A stretch of DNA of 64,000 nucleotides from Metabacillus crassostreae (GTDB lineage: Bacteria; Bacillota; Bacilli; Bacillales; Bacillaceae), in NCBI RefSeq assembly GCF_016908395.1, contig NZ_JAFBDU010000002.1, positions 124,001 to 188,000 of the forward strand, given 5' to 3'. Made by a program: the position numbers and the translations under genes. Of this stretch, positions 36,099-44,964 are shown in pieces. The notes below the pieces were generated by a model. It was not told the DNA's origin, made no database searches, and saw only the letters and a program-made list of their open reading frames with translations. Numbering within the stretch: position 1 is the first letter of the stretch; each line of letters starts with the position of its first letter.

Positions 36099-36854
36099 TT
36101 ACAAACTTTTAACAATAACTTTATTTTCAATTAGTGCTTTATGAATGTCTTTGGCAAATCGAGCGGCGTTTTCTCCATCACCATGAATACAAATTGTGTC
36201 TGCCACAATGGGTATTTCAGTTCCATTTGTTGTAATAACTTTTTGCTGTTTGACCAGCTTGAGAACTTGAAGTATTGCATCTTTTTCATTTTTGATTAAT
36301 GCACCACCTAAGGATCGAGATGTTAAGGTACCATCTTCTTGATAAGTACGATCTGCAAATACTTCATTTGCCGTTCGCAATCCAATCCTCTTTCCCGCTT
36401 CAATTAACTCACTTCCTGAAAGCCCATATAAAATCATCTCTGAATTTACTTTATAAACAGCTTCTGCTATCACTTCTGCCATTCCTTTATTTATAGCCGC
36501 CATGTTATATAAAGCTCCATGGGGTTTTACATGATTAAGCACTCCACCTTCTGACGTAACGAAACCGTTTAGAGCACCTATTTGATAGACCATTAAATCA
36601 TATATCTCTTGAAGTGAAAGTGACATATTTCTCCTACCAAATCCAACCAAATCATCAAAACCAGGGTGTGCACCAATACTTACAGAATGATTCATAGCTA
36701 ATTTAACCGTTTTTCTCATAGTTGTAGGATCACCTGCATGAAATCCACATGCTATATTTGCTGAAGTGATCGCTGTAATGATTTTATCATCTGCCCCAAT
36801 CTGATATGTACCAAAGCTCTCTCCCATATCGCAATTCAAATCAACCTGCATCAT
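36099..36854 (-). CDS. pxpA: 5-oxoprolinase subunit PxpA (LamB/YcsF family)
   Basis: 251 residues starting with the YcsF signature VDLNCDMGESFG (4-15); IACGFHAGDP and SIGAHPGFDD are other family blocks, and VKPHGALYN holds likely catalytic residues. With PxpB and PxpC it hydrolyses 5-oxoproline to glutamate using ATP. It overlaps the pxpC stop by 4 bases; the second Met (36851) is an equally possible start. Confidence 0.93.
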   Translation of the reverse strand: MMQVDLNCDMGESFGTYQIGADDKIITAITSANIACGFHAGDPTTMRKTVKLAMNHSVSIGAHPGFDDLVGFGRRNMSLSLQEIYDLMVYQIGALNGFVTSEGGVLNHVKPHGALYNMAAINKGMAEVIAEAVYKVNSEMILYGLSGSELIEAGKRIGLRTANEVFADRTYQEDGTLTSRSLGGALIKNEKDAILQVLKLVKQQKVITTNGTEIPIVADTICIHGDGENAARFAKDIHKALIENKVIVKSL

Positions 36855-37876
36855 GCTCCATCCATCCTCCTAATGGCTAAAAGCAAGCCGATTTTCAATT
36901 CTTTAACTAGCTTTTCTCGATCAATTAATAATTTCTGTGCTTTTTCAAGCGATATTTCTTCAAAGGATAGCTTCTCACCAGGTATAACCTGAGAAAGAAT
37001 TGGTAAATCAATGGTTGCTACATAGCCAATTTTAGGATATCCACCAACTGTTTGGCGATCTGCCATTAATATGATTGGCTGCCCATCAGGTGGAACTTGA
37101 ATTGTTCCCATAGTTACTGCCTCTGATAAAAGATCTATATTTTGTTTTAACTCTAGCTTAAATGACTTCAAGCGATACCCCATTCGATCTGAATTTGTCC
37201 GCACTTGAAAAGACTCTTTTTTAAAGCATTCCAAAGATTCTTCAGTAAAATCAAAGTATTGTGGACCTTTTATAAAACGAATTGGTGATTTTTGACTATA
37301 CATTTCTATGAGCCTAGTACTAACTGTCCAAGGTACATAACTAAAAGCTTCTGCAGCAGTAATATGTGATTTGAAATATTTTAAAAGTATTTGTGAAAAC
37401 TCACTGATTGCTTCTTTTTTATGTAACACATCATCTTTTTTTAATAGTCGCCCATTATAGCCACCAATTTCCCCCCTACTATATGTACTACTACTGTTCA
37501 TAACAACAGGAACATCCAATCCTCCAGCAATAGCTAAATAACTACGACACCCTTTGATTGGTCGACCAAACGTTAAAGTACTACCTTCTTTTATATAAAT
37601 TGGTTTCCATAGAGGAATGGTTACATCATTGATTTTTGCAGATAAATCAGCTCCACATAGTGAAATAATAGCTTCATTACGAAAAGTCAACGTTGGACCA
37701 ATTAAAGTAACTTCTAAAAGAGGCTCATGATCATCATTCCCCACTAAAGCATTGGCCATAATTGCTGCATGTTCATCCATTACACCACTAACAACAACTC
37801 CATATTCCTGAAAACCATATCTACCTGTATCTTGAACTGTCGTAGATAACCCAGGTTCGATAACATCAATTGTCAT
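36851..37876 (-). CDS. pxpC: 5-oxoprolinase subunit PxpC (biotin-dependent carboxyltransferase/KipA family)
   Basis: About 342 residues. IEPGLSTTVQDTGRYGFQEY at the N-terminus and RTNSDRMGYRL, PPDGQPIILMADRQTVGGYP are KipA/AHS2 blocks. The ATG at 37876 overlaps the pxpB stop (TGATG) and follows GGGAGGTG by 5-6 bases; the TTG one codon earlier is less likely. Partner of PxpB in ATP-driven 5-oxoproline activation; B. subtilis KipA is also known as the antagonist of the sporulation kinase inhibitor KipI. Confidence 0.92.
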   Translation of the reverse strand: MTIDVIEPGLSTTVQDTGRYGFQEYGVVVSGVMDEHAAIMANALVGNDDHEPLLEVTLIGPTLTFRNEAIISLCGADLSAKINDVTIPLWKPIYIKEGSTLTFGRPIKGCRSYLAIAGGLDVPVVMNSSSTYSRGEIGGYNGRLLKKDDVLHKKEAISEFSQILLKYFKSHITAAEAFSYVPWTVSTRLIEMYSQKSPIRFIKGPQYFDFTEESLECFKKESFQVRTNSDRMGYRLKSFKLELKQNIDLLSEAVTMGTIQVPPDGQPIILMADRQTVGGYPKIGYVATIDLPILSQVIPGEKLSFEEISLEKAQKLLIDREKLVKELKIGLLLAIRRMDGA

Positions 37877-38586
37877 CAACTCACCTCCCAGTTCTCATAT
37901 TGCTCTTGGGTAATAGGGGTGAATTTCACAACATCACCCGCTTTTAAAAGACTTGGTTGATCTTTTTCTACATCAAAAAGCTTGATTGGGGTTCGACCAA
38001 TTAACTGCCATCCTCCAGGGCTTTCTATTGGATATATTCCTGTTTGTGCCCCACCGATTCCAATGCTTCCAATAGGAATCAAGTTTCTTGGTGTCGACTT
38101 TCTCGGTGTGGCAATTTTTTCTGACATCCCACCTAAATAAGGAAAGCCTGGGGCAAAACCAATCATATAAACAAGATAATCCTGATTAGCATGTATTTCT
38201 ATTACCTGTTGTTCTGTAAGTTGATGAATTTTTGCTACCTCCGCTAAGTCAGGTCCATATTTGCCACCATAACATACTGGAATCAAGATTGTTTTTGTTT
38301 GAGCTGTGTTTTCAGTTAGATTAATAGATGAGATAATTGTTGACAAAATCCTTACAACTTCACTATAAGGAGACTCGTTAATCGAATTTAATACAATATC
38401 TGTCGGTTCATAGAAAACGGTAACAGTGGTATAGCTTGGTGTTACCTCAATCATTCCAGTAAAAGGATTTGATTTTAAATGGTCACAAAGAAGTTTTACC
38501 TTTTTATGTGTAGTAAAGTTGATCTCTTTACCCAATTTTATCGTTACTGCTCGATCTCCCTGTGGGAAAAACGTAAATGCATCCAT
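37876..38586 (-). CDS. pxpB: 5-oxoprolinase subunit PxpB (KipI family)
   Basis: 236 residues from ATG 38586, preceded by GAGGAGGGG; the upstream Met at 38613 lacks a site. KipI/AHS1 blocks: FFPQGDRAVTIKLG, MIGFAPGFPYLGGM and GGAQTGIYPIESPGGWQLIG. First gene of the pxpBCA operon. It points away from the neighbouring proA 3' end on the same strand, with 360 bases between. Confidence 0.92.
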   Translation of the reverse strand: MDAFTFFPQGDRAVTIKLGKEINFTTHKKVKLLCDHLKSNPFTGMIEVTPSYTTVTVFYEPTDIVLNSINESPYSEVVRILSTIISSINLTENTAQTKTILIPVCYGGKYGPDLAEVAKIHQLTEQQVIEIHANQDYLVYMIGFAPGFPYLGGMSEKIATPRKSTPRNLIPIGSIGIGGAQTGIYPIESPGGWQLIGRTPIKLFDVEKDQPSLLKAGDVVKFTPITQEQYENWEVS

Positions 38587-38613
38587 AATTCCCCTCCTCT
38601 TATTTTCAAACAA

Positions 38614-38869
38614 TGATTTAAGCTCGTTGGTTCATTTGACAATACCAACGATTGTAAAAACAGCTCAAGTATACTATTGTTTGCATGCTTCCTTAACACT
38701 TGAAGTATACAAAATGAATTAATTACCTTTATTTTAACATTTTCTAATGTGTTTTCTCTAATCCAGGACAATTGCTAATAGGAGTTTCTACTATTCTTTC
38801 CCGTTGTCAGCCGAGCAACCTTTAGAGAAAATCACCCTTCACCACAAATGTTATAAAAATAGATACAAA
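38614..38869. other. intergenic region upstream of pxpB
   Basis: Holds the presumed pxpB promoter; AAGTATAC occurs at both sides of a 35-base interval (about 38668 and 38701). No gene supported. Confidence 0.4.
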
Positions 38870-38915
38870 AAAAGAAGAAGGTCACTTTTTATCAAAGGAC
38901 TAATTTCTTCTCATC
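38870..38915 (-). terminator. possible terminator of proBA
   Basis: On the minus strand GAAGAA pairs with TTCTTC at the base of an imperfect hairpin that also brings together AGTC and GTGAC, followed by a run of seven T, about 30-75 bases after the proA stop. Confidence 0.5.
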
Positions 38916-38945
38916 ATAGGCTTTATTCAGCTTTCACAAATAACT

Positions 38946-40193
38946 TTACAAACGAGTTTGACCTGTTCCATAAACAAAGAATTTACTAGAAGTAAGGGCA
39001 GGTAATCCCATTGGACCTCTAGCATGAAGTTTTTGCGTGCTAATACCGATCTCTGCACCATAACCAAACTCTGATCCATCAGTAAAGCGTGTTGAAGCAT
39101 TATGATAGACAGCTGCAGCATCTACTTTGTTAAGAAATTTCTTTGCATTAAGTTCGTCTTCTGTCACGATCGCCTCAGAATGATTTGTTCCATATTTATT
39201 AATATGATAAATCGCTTCATCTACACCAGTTATTACCTTGATACTAACTGTTAGTGCTAAATACTCTGTATACCAATCTTCTTCAGTTGCCAATTTCGCT
39301 GCACCAAATACGCTACTCACAACATCGTCACCATATATTTCTACTTCTTGACTGTTTAACGCATCTAATAAATCTTTTCCATATTGTGCAAACCATTTCT
39401 CTTCAACTAAAATGGTTTCAACGGAATTACACACAGATGGGCGCTGAACCTTTCCATTTAACACAATATTTTCGGCCATTTTATAGTCAGCCGATTGATC
39501 AATAAATACATGACAATTTCCCGCTCCTGTTTCAAGCACAGGGACTGTTGATTCTCTTACAACAGTATCAATCAAATTCTTGCCTCCACGAGGAATTAGT
39601 ACGTCAAGATATTCTTTTAAATGAAAAAGCTCTTTTGCTGTTTCTCGACTTGTATCTTCTATAAGTTGAACTGCATCCTCTGGTAAATTGCTTCTTTGTA
39701 ACGATTTATGAATGGATTTCACAAGAGCTTTATTAGAAAAACTCGCTGAAGAACTACCTCTTAAAATAACAGCATTCCCTGTTTTTAGTGCTAGTGTTGC
39801 AGCATCAACTGTTACATTAGGTCTTGCTTCATAAATCATCCCTATTACACCAAGTGGAACTCGCTTTTTCTTAACAAGCAAGCCATTTTCTTTTTCAATT
39901 GTTTCTAGTACTTCGCCAACAGGATCTTCTAATTTGATAAGCATCCTTATAGCGTCTGCTATATCGTGGATTCTTTTTTCATTTAACATGATTCTATCAA
40001 GCACACTATCTGTTAAACCATTGCGTTTTCCTGCTTCTAAATCTTTTTCATTTTCACATATAATAAATTCTTTATCATCGATCAATTGATTTGCTATTAA
40101 CGCTAATGCATTGTTCTTATCTTCTGTTGAAATATCAACCATAACAAAACTAGCTTCCTTGGCAGCTTTTCCTTTTGCTAACACTTCACTCAT
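38946..40193 (-). CDS. proA: glutamate-5-semialdehyde dehydrogenase (gamma-glutamyl phosphate reductase)
   Basis: 415 residues from ATG 40193, chosen because AAGGAGG lies 9 bases ahead and it gives the normal family length. NADPH-dependent reduction of glutamyl-5-phosphate to the semialdehyde, second step of proline synthesis. Blocks seen: [40 protein letters not shown] with [14 protein letters not shown] around the catalytic Cys, and the end [20 protein letters not shown]. Starts 2 bases after proB. Confidence 0.96.
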   Translation of the reverse strand: MSEVLAKGKAAKEASFVMVDISTEDKNNALALIANQLIDDKEFIICENEKDLEAGKRNGLTDSVLDRIMLNEKRIHDIADAIRMLIKLEDPVGEVLETIEKENGLLVKKKRVPLGVIGMIYEARPNVTVDAATLALKTGNAVILRGSSSASFSNKALVKSIHKSLQRSNLPEDAVQLIEDTSRETAKELFHLKEYLDVLIPRGGKNLIDTVVRESTVPVLETGAGNCHVFIDQSADYKMAENIVLNGKVQRPSVCNSVETILVEEKWFAQYGKDLLDALNSQEVEIYGDDVVSSVFGAAKLATEEDWYTEYLALTVSIKVITGVDEAIYHINKYGTNHSEAIVTEDELNAKKFLNKVDAAAVYHNASTRFTDGSEFGYGAEIGISTQKLHARGPMGLPALTSSKFFVYGTGQTRL

Positions 40194-40195
40194 CT

Positions 40196-41302
40196 TTAGA
40201 GCCCTCCTTCTGCTTTTACCCATTTATTTCGATGAATAACAACAATAGATGAAACAACTTCTTTTAATTCATCACTTCTTTTCCCCATCAGTTCATGTAA
40301 TTCTTCTGATGAAAACAAAACCTCACCTTTCCCAAGTAAACCATTAGGACCTCTCACCTCGACAACATCACATTGTGAAAAGCTCCCATTAAAATCAATT
40401 ACTCCTGCAGGCAAAAGACTTTTCCCTTTATATAAAAGCGCATCTTCGGCACCTTGATCAACATGAATAGTACCTGATACCTCGGAATGAAAGGCAATCC
40501 ATTGGCGACTATTATTTATTGATGATAATCCTTCTTTGCCAATATAAGTTCCATTCCCATCACCTTGAAGAATCTCTATTAATTTTTGTTTTCCTTTACC
40601 TAGACCAATAAAGACTTGTACACCTAGATTTAAAGCAGTTTTAGCAGCCATGAGCTTTGATTTCATTCCTCCAGTTCCTACTTTAGATCCAGATCCCTGA
40701 GCAGCTTGTAACATGTCATCAGTAACTTCAGATAAAAAATCAATTTTTCGAGCTAAAGGGTTTGAACGTGGATTAGAATCATACAAGCCATTTATATCCG
40801 TTAAGATTATTAATTGATCAGCATGAATAAGTCCACTAACAAGAGCTGATAACATATCATTGTCACCAAATGTTAACTCTTCAACTGAAACAGTATCATT
40901 TTCATTTATAATTGGTAAAATTCCTCTTTCTAAAAGCTCTGTTATCGTAGCATAAGCATTTTTATATCTTTCCTGCTTTGAAAAGTCATTGCGAGTTAAT
41001 AAAATTTGTGCTGGCTTTATATCAAATTGATTTAATTTTTCAAGATAGGATTGAACTAATAAGCCCTGACCAACAGCTGCGGCAGCTTGCTTCCCTTTTA
41101 AAGTAATTGGTCTTGTTGGATATCCTAGATGTGTAAAACCAGCTGCAACAGCACCTGATGAAACGAGTAAAACCTCATGTCCAAATTCACGAAGTCCAGC
41201 AACAGCTTGAACATGATCAGATAATTTTTCTTGATCGATTTGTCCTTTTGCATTCGTGAGCGAACTACTACCTATTTTTACAACAATTCGCTTTTTATCC
41301 AT
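40196..41302 (-). CDS. proB: glutamate 5-kinase
   Basis: 368 residues: amino-acid kinase domain ([14 protein letters not shown] at 8-21, [42 protein letters not shown]) followed by a C-terminal PUA domain (about 275-355). It phosphorylates glutamate and is the first, normally proline-inhibited, step of proline synthesis. A proline T-box leader precedes it. Confidence 0.96.
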   Translation of the reverse strand: MDKKRIVVKIGSSSLTNAKGQIDQEKLSDHVQAVAGLREFGHEVLLVSSGAVAAGFTHLGYPTRPITLKGKQAAAAVGQGLLVQSYLEKLNQFDIKPAQILLTRNDFSKQERYKNAYATITELLERGILPIINENDTVSVEELTFGDNDMLSALVSGLIHADQLIILTDINGLYDSNPRSNPLARKIDFLSEVTDDMLQAAQGSGSKVGTGGMKSKLMAAKTALNLGVQVFIGLGKGKQKLIEILQGDGNGTYIGKEGLSSINNSRQWIAFHSEVSGTIHVDQGAEDALLYKGKSLLPAGVIDFNGSFSQCDVVEVRGPNGLLGKGEVLFSSEELHELMGKRSDELKEVVSSIVVIHRNKWVKAEGGL

Positions 41303-41366
41303 TTTTGTTCCTCCGCTACTGTTTTCCTTTTTAATTGCTTAATTTGTTCCCAAAAAGCCCATATCA

Positions 41367-41623
41367 AAATTCCACATACAAAAAGCCCCAATCATCCTAA
41401 AAATAAGGACGAAAGGAGCTCTGCTTCCGTGGTACCACCTTGATTGGACTCTATTATTTACACTTTTCGCAAATAACAAATCCCACTTAATCCTACTAAC
41501 GCTAGGAACACGCTTATGTTTTCACAAGACTCAAAAGGTAGGTTCTGTGGCTTATACATTATGAAGTCTCTCAGCTAATAAACTTCACTCTCTGAAATGA
41601 AAAGGTCCACATACTAGTCCTTT
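41367..41623 (-). promoter_or_regulatory. proline T-box leader of proBA
   Basis: Minus-strand leader with all hallmarks: the T-box core AAGGTGGTACCACGG (about 41427-41441), flanking CCTTTCGTCCTT, and a terminator helix made by CCAATCA and TGATTGGGGCTTTTT. In stem I the loop GAACCTACC presents CCT (41540-41542) as the specifier, a proline codon. Uncharged tRNA-Pro would stabilise the antiterminator and switch on proBA. The remaining bases to 41758 hold the promoter region and MATE 3' side, with no other gene. Confidence 0.9.
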
Positions 41624-41758
41624 TTTATAACGTTCTATATAAAATTTGCGTTGAATTTTTAATTTATACACAACAACTACAGCTAAGTTTTACATTATTA
41701 TGGCGATTATTTTTGTCACTGTCAAGTAGACAAAATTAAATTTTTGAAAATTTAAACA

Positions 41759-43105
41759 TTAACTATCACTTGCTTCATTTATAGCGTCATTTTTATCCCA
41801 TTTTCCAAATTTATAATAACCAAATGCAATAACACTGCTCAAAATAAAACTAATGCCCATTCCCAAGGCAATACCATTTTCACCAAACCATTGTGAACAG
41901 AGATATGATAAAGGATAACGTAATAACCAAAATGAAAGAATATTTAATAAAAGCACTTGGAACATGGCACCAGCAGCTCGTACAATTCCGTTTAGAATAA
42001 AGTTAATACCTAAAAACGGGTAAAAAAAAGCTATTAATTGCAAATAAGATGTTCCAAAAAGAAGTGGTTCTTTATCATCCATAAATAGTTTAATAGCTGA
42101 ATCAGCAAAGAAAAAGACAAATGTACTAATAACAAATATAATAATAAAATTAAACAGTACACCATATTTAGCAATTTGATGAACACGGTCCCATTTGTTT
42201 GCTCCGATATTTTGACCTGCCATACTATTAACCGCAGTACCTAAAGCCATTGCTGGTAGCATAATAAGACTATCTAGCCTTTGAGCTGCCCCAAATCCTG
42301 CAACAACATCGTCTCCAAATGAGTTAACAACACTCATAATAGCCATAACACCAGCTGAAATGACCATCATTTGAAGTCCTGAAGGTATTCCTAATGTCAT
42401 GATTGTCTTCACTTCAATCAATTTGGGAGGCCTAGGAAAAATAAATGGCACCAAATTGCGTTTTAACGTATCAAAGATACCATATAGAAATGCAATTCCT
42501 TGAGAAAGAATTGTTGCATATGCTGCCCCTTCTATTCCAAGTTTAAAGACATATAGAAATAACGGATCAAAACCTGCATTCAAAATGACAGCAATTACTA
42601 CATATTTAACAGGCGATTTGCTATCACCTAACGACCTTAACACTGTACTGATAAAGTTATAACCAAATAAAAAGAGTATCCCGATAAAGTTGATTTGGAG
42701 ATATGCTGTTGCATCAGCTATCATTGATTGTGGAGTGCTGAGTAAGATTAATATCTTTTCAGATAAGAAGAAGCCTATTATACCCAATAAACATGATAGT
42801 AATGATAAAAGAACAACAAATGCATTAATATAACTTTCTAAGCCTTGACCATTTCCTTTTCCTTTTTGCTGTGACAAAATGGTTAACGCTGCATTATTAA
42901 CACCAATAATAAATGATAAAATTGTAAAGATAACTGTTCCAGAAACAGCAATAGCACCAAGTGCATTAGCACCTAGTAAATGCCCAACCCATAAGCTATC
43001 AATAAATTGAAATGATATTTGAAGCAGATTTGTCAGCATGATTGGCAATGAAAAAATCCAAATTTGCTTTATAATATTTCCACTTGTAAAATCATGTTGA
43101 ATCAT
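41759..43105 (-). CDS. MATE family efflux transporter
   Basis: 448 residues from ATG 43105, 9 bases after GAGAGG; the Met at 43114 abuts that site. About twelve membrane helices in two repeats; PIMLTNLLQISFQFIDSLWV and GIPSGLQMMVISAGVMAIMS are MATE repeat openings. It exports drugs or metabolites using sodium or proton gradients. It lies 197 bases after a TetR gene on the same strand and may be regulated by it. Confidence 0.88.
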   Translation of the reverse strand: MIQHDFTSGNIIKQIWIFSLPIMLTNLLQISFQFIDSLWVGHLLGANALGAIAVSGTVIFTILSFIIGVNNAALTILSQQKGKGNGQGLESYINAFVVLLSLLSCLLGIIGFFLSEKILILLSTPQSMIADATAYLQINFIGILFLFGYNFISTVLRSLGDSKSPVKYVVIAVILNAGFDPLFLYVFKLGIEGAAYATILSQGIAFLYGIFDTLKRNLVPFIFPRPPKLIEVKTIMTLGIPSGLQMMVISAGVMAIMSVVNSFGDDVVAGFGAAQRLDSLIMLPAMALGTAVNSMAGQNIGANKWDRVHQIAKYGVLFNFIIIFVISTFVFFFADSAIKLFMDDKEPLLFGTSYLQLIAFFYPFLGINFILNGIVRAAGAMFQVLLLNILSFWLLRYPLSYLCSQWFGENGIALGMGISFILSSVIAFGYYKFGKWDKNDAINEASDS

Positions 43106-43302
43106 GCTTGACATCCTCTCATTTTTATCTCTTCATGTTATCACAGCTTATTTATTCATTGCACAATAGTTGCTCTTAATAGAACTAATTGATTGAATAT
43201 AAAAATGAAGAAGTTCTGCATCAGGAAAATTTATCATCACAGGATCTCTATCAATTTCGATAATAACTAATTGCTCAATACTTCTAAAAAGTTAAATTGT
43301 CA

Positions 43303-43887
43303 TTACTTCTCACCTTTGTTGTCCTTCATTTTATGAATACCAGCTATATAACTCTCTATTAAAAGATAAAGGCTTTTATCAAGATCGAGCGGCAACCCAA
43401 ATGCCCCTTTTTGCTCTAGAGAAGAAAATCCATGTAATATACTTCTTAAACCTCGAACAGCGTGGATCACTTCTTGTTCCTCTAAATCATAAGCACTTAA
43501 AATCTGAACAGTAAGATCAACAATTTTCTTTCCTGCTAACTCGATTTCTGTTTCTTCAGGCTTTGGTGCTGATAATGTTAACTCGTATAAACCTGGATGA
43601 GATCGTGCAAATGAAAAATATGCCATAGAAACAGCATGAACAGCTTCGTCCTTCGAGAGACCAATAGCAGCATTAGCTAACAGATTATACAATTCCTCTA
43701 ATCCAAGAAGAGCTAATTTTTTTTTCAATCCTGTTAAACCATCGATATGATTATATAGTGATGGAGGCTTGATTGTTAATTTTTTTGCTAGTGTAGCAAG
43801 TGTTACAGAATCGATTCCTTGTTCATCTGCGAGTTCTGTTGCTGCCTTTAAAATAGTTTGTAAGTCAAGACCCATTCTAGGAGACAT
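43303..43887 (-). CDS. TetR-family regulator with WHG domain
   Basis: 194 residues. The helix-turn-helix covers residues 9-55 (TLATLAKKLTIKPPSLYNHI); the C-terminal half resembles the TetR_C_33/WHG type. Second gene of a unit with the MBL hydrolase 41 bases upstream, and followed by the MATE exporter. Twin palindromes in the unit's promoter are the likely operators. Between this gene and the MATE gene a 44-codon open stretch without a start signal was seen and not called. Confidence 0.85.
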   Translation of the reverse strand: MSPRMGLDLQTILKAATELADEQGIDSVTLATLAKKLTIKPPSLYNHIDGLTGLKKKLALLGLEELYNLLANAAIGLSKDEAVHAVSMAYFSFARSHPGLYELTLSAPKPEETEIELAGKKIVDLTVQILSAYDLEEQEVIHAVRGLRSILHGFSSLEQKGAFGLPLDLDKSLYLLIESYIAGIHKMKDNKGEK

Positions 43888-43928
43888 CTTATCTCTACCT
43901 TTCTTTTCGTTATTTTTTATTTCATTTC

Positions 43929-44639
43929 CTATCTACTAAGGTTTTTCTCTGCTTTTTCAATTGCTATTTGCAATTGAATATCTGGATCACTCAGCAAATC
44001 TCCGTGTCCTACCGCCAATAAACTAGGCGAGTATTGCTTTATTTTTTTTACACTTCCAAGAGATTTTTCTTTATTCCATGTAGCCATTGCTGGAAATGGA
44101 AACATAGGGCGGATTTGTCCACTTACAGCTATTCCTCCTCTAGTCTGTAACGCATCACCTACTATAATAGCTTTGCTTCTAGTATCAAAGAAGCTTATTG
44201 AACCAGGGGTATGTCCAGGCGTTAACACAACTCGTAATGAGCCAACACTATCATCCTCTTTCAACAGCTTATCAGGTATTAAGCTGATATCTTTAGGGAT
44301 TCCTCCTTTTATGGGTGTTTGTGGTTCATCTTGATCTAATGATGTATCTCCTTTTAATAACCGACTATCACGTGCTGATATTGACAGTGGAACACTAGGA
44401 AATTTTTCTTTCAATCGGTTTAAAGATCCTACATGATCACCATGTGCATGTGTAAGTAAAATATTTGTTAGTGGTTTTCCTAATTTTTCAATTACATCTA
44501 CAATTCCCTTATAGCTACTTGGTATTCCAGTATCAATTAATGTAAGTCCATGATTATCTTCAACAATATAACAGTTCACAGGAAAAAAGCCTGGTAAAAA
44601 AGTTAATTGAATTAAATCTCCAATTCTCGTTACCTTCAT
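43929..44639 (-). CDS. MBL-fold metallo-hydrolase
   Basis: 236 residues. Metal site motif THAHGDHVG with His64, His66, Asp68, His69; LTPGHTPGS and GDALQTRGG give further ligands, and VGHGDLL the last His. GGGAG lies 9 bases before the ATG. Class similar to many hydrolases of thioesters, lactones or glyoxalase II type; the substrate is unknown. First gene of an MBL-TetR(-MATE) unit, which suggests detoxification of an effector sensed by the TetR protein. Confidence 0.85.
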   Translation of the reverse strand: MKVTRIGDLIQLTFLPGFFPVNCYIVEDNHGLTLIDTGIPSSYKGIVDVIEKLGKPLTNILLTHAHGDHVGSLNRLKEKFPSVPLSISARDSRLLKGDTSLDQDEPQTPIKGGIPKDISLIPDKLLKEDDSVGSLRVVLTPGHTPGSISFFDTRSKAIIVGDALQTRGGIAVSGQIRPMFPFPAMATWNKEKSLGSVKKIKQYSPSLLAVGHGDLLSDPDIQLQIAIEKAEKNLSR

Positions 44640-44670
44640 TCATTTCATCTCCCTAAATGTTATCAACAAA

Positions 44671-44689
44671 AAACTAACACCATTAGTTT
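44671..44689. promoter_or_regulatory. TetR operator, copy 1
   Basis: AAACTAACACCATTAGTTT is a palindrome with 7-base arms (AAACTAA / TTAGTTT). It lies immediately downstream of the -10 box of the MBL-TetR promoter. Confidence 0.7.
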
Positions 44690-44690
44690 C

Positions 44691-44719
44691 AGTATAAACT
44701 AATGGTGTTAGTTTTACAA
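44691..44719 (-). promoter_or_regulatory. sigma-A promoter of the MBL-TetR unit
   Basis: TTGTAA (44714-44719), a 17-base spacer and TATACT (44691-44696) on the minus strand. One operator copy fills the spacer and the other begins just past the -10 box. Confidence 0.7.
44696..44714. promoter_or_regulatory. TetR operator, copy 2
   Basis: AAACTAATGGTGTTAGTTT, the exact reverse complement of copy 1, centred 25 bases away and filling the promoter spacer. The rest of the region to 44922 contains an imperfect palindrome TGTTACTGAATTCGTTACA (about 44778) but no gene. Confidence 0.7.
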
Positions 44720-44922
44720 TTAATATTTTATTGATGTTTATAGTTACAGACTATTGCTTTTTAATAAGGCTGTTAAATTGTTACTGAATTCGTTACAGCT
44801 ATACGCTATTACGCAGGTGTATCATTATTCACCTTTGATAGACAAAGAGGTAACAATCAAATTATTTAACATAGACTTAAAAATGATGAAACCCCTACTA
44901 CTTTGAAGAAAGCTAAGAACAT

Positions 44923-44957
44923 AAAAAACACCAAGATATACTTCCATCTTGGTGTCT
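44923..44957 (-). terminator. terminator of the alpha-glucosidase gene
   Basis: ACACCAAGAT pairs with ATCTTGGTGT, followed by TTTTTT on the minus strand, 8 bases after the stop codon. Confidence 0.9.
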
Positions 44958-44964
44958 AATTACT

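Noticed and set aside
38804..38989. 61-codon frame opposite the proA 3' end
   Set aside because: Overlaps the terminator and proA antisense; no start signal.
43115..43302. 44-codon open minus-strand stretch between TetR and MATE genes
   Set aside because: Open but without a start codon and ribosome binding site at its 5' end; could be a gene remnant, not enough to call.
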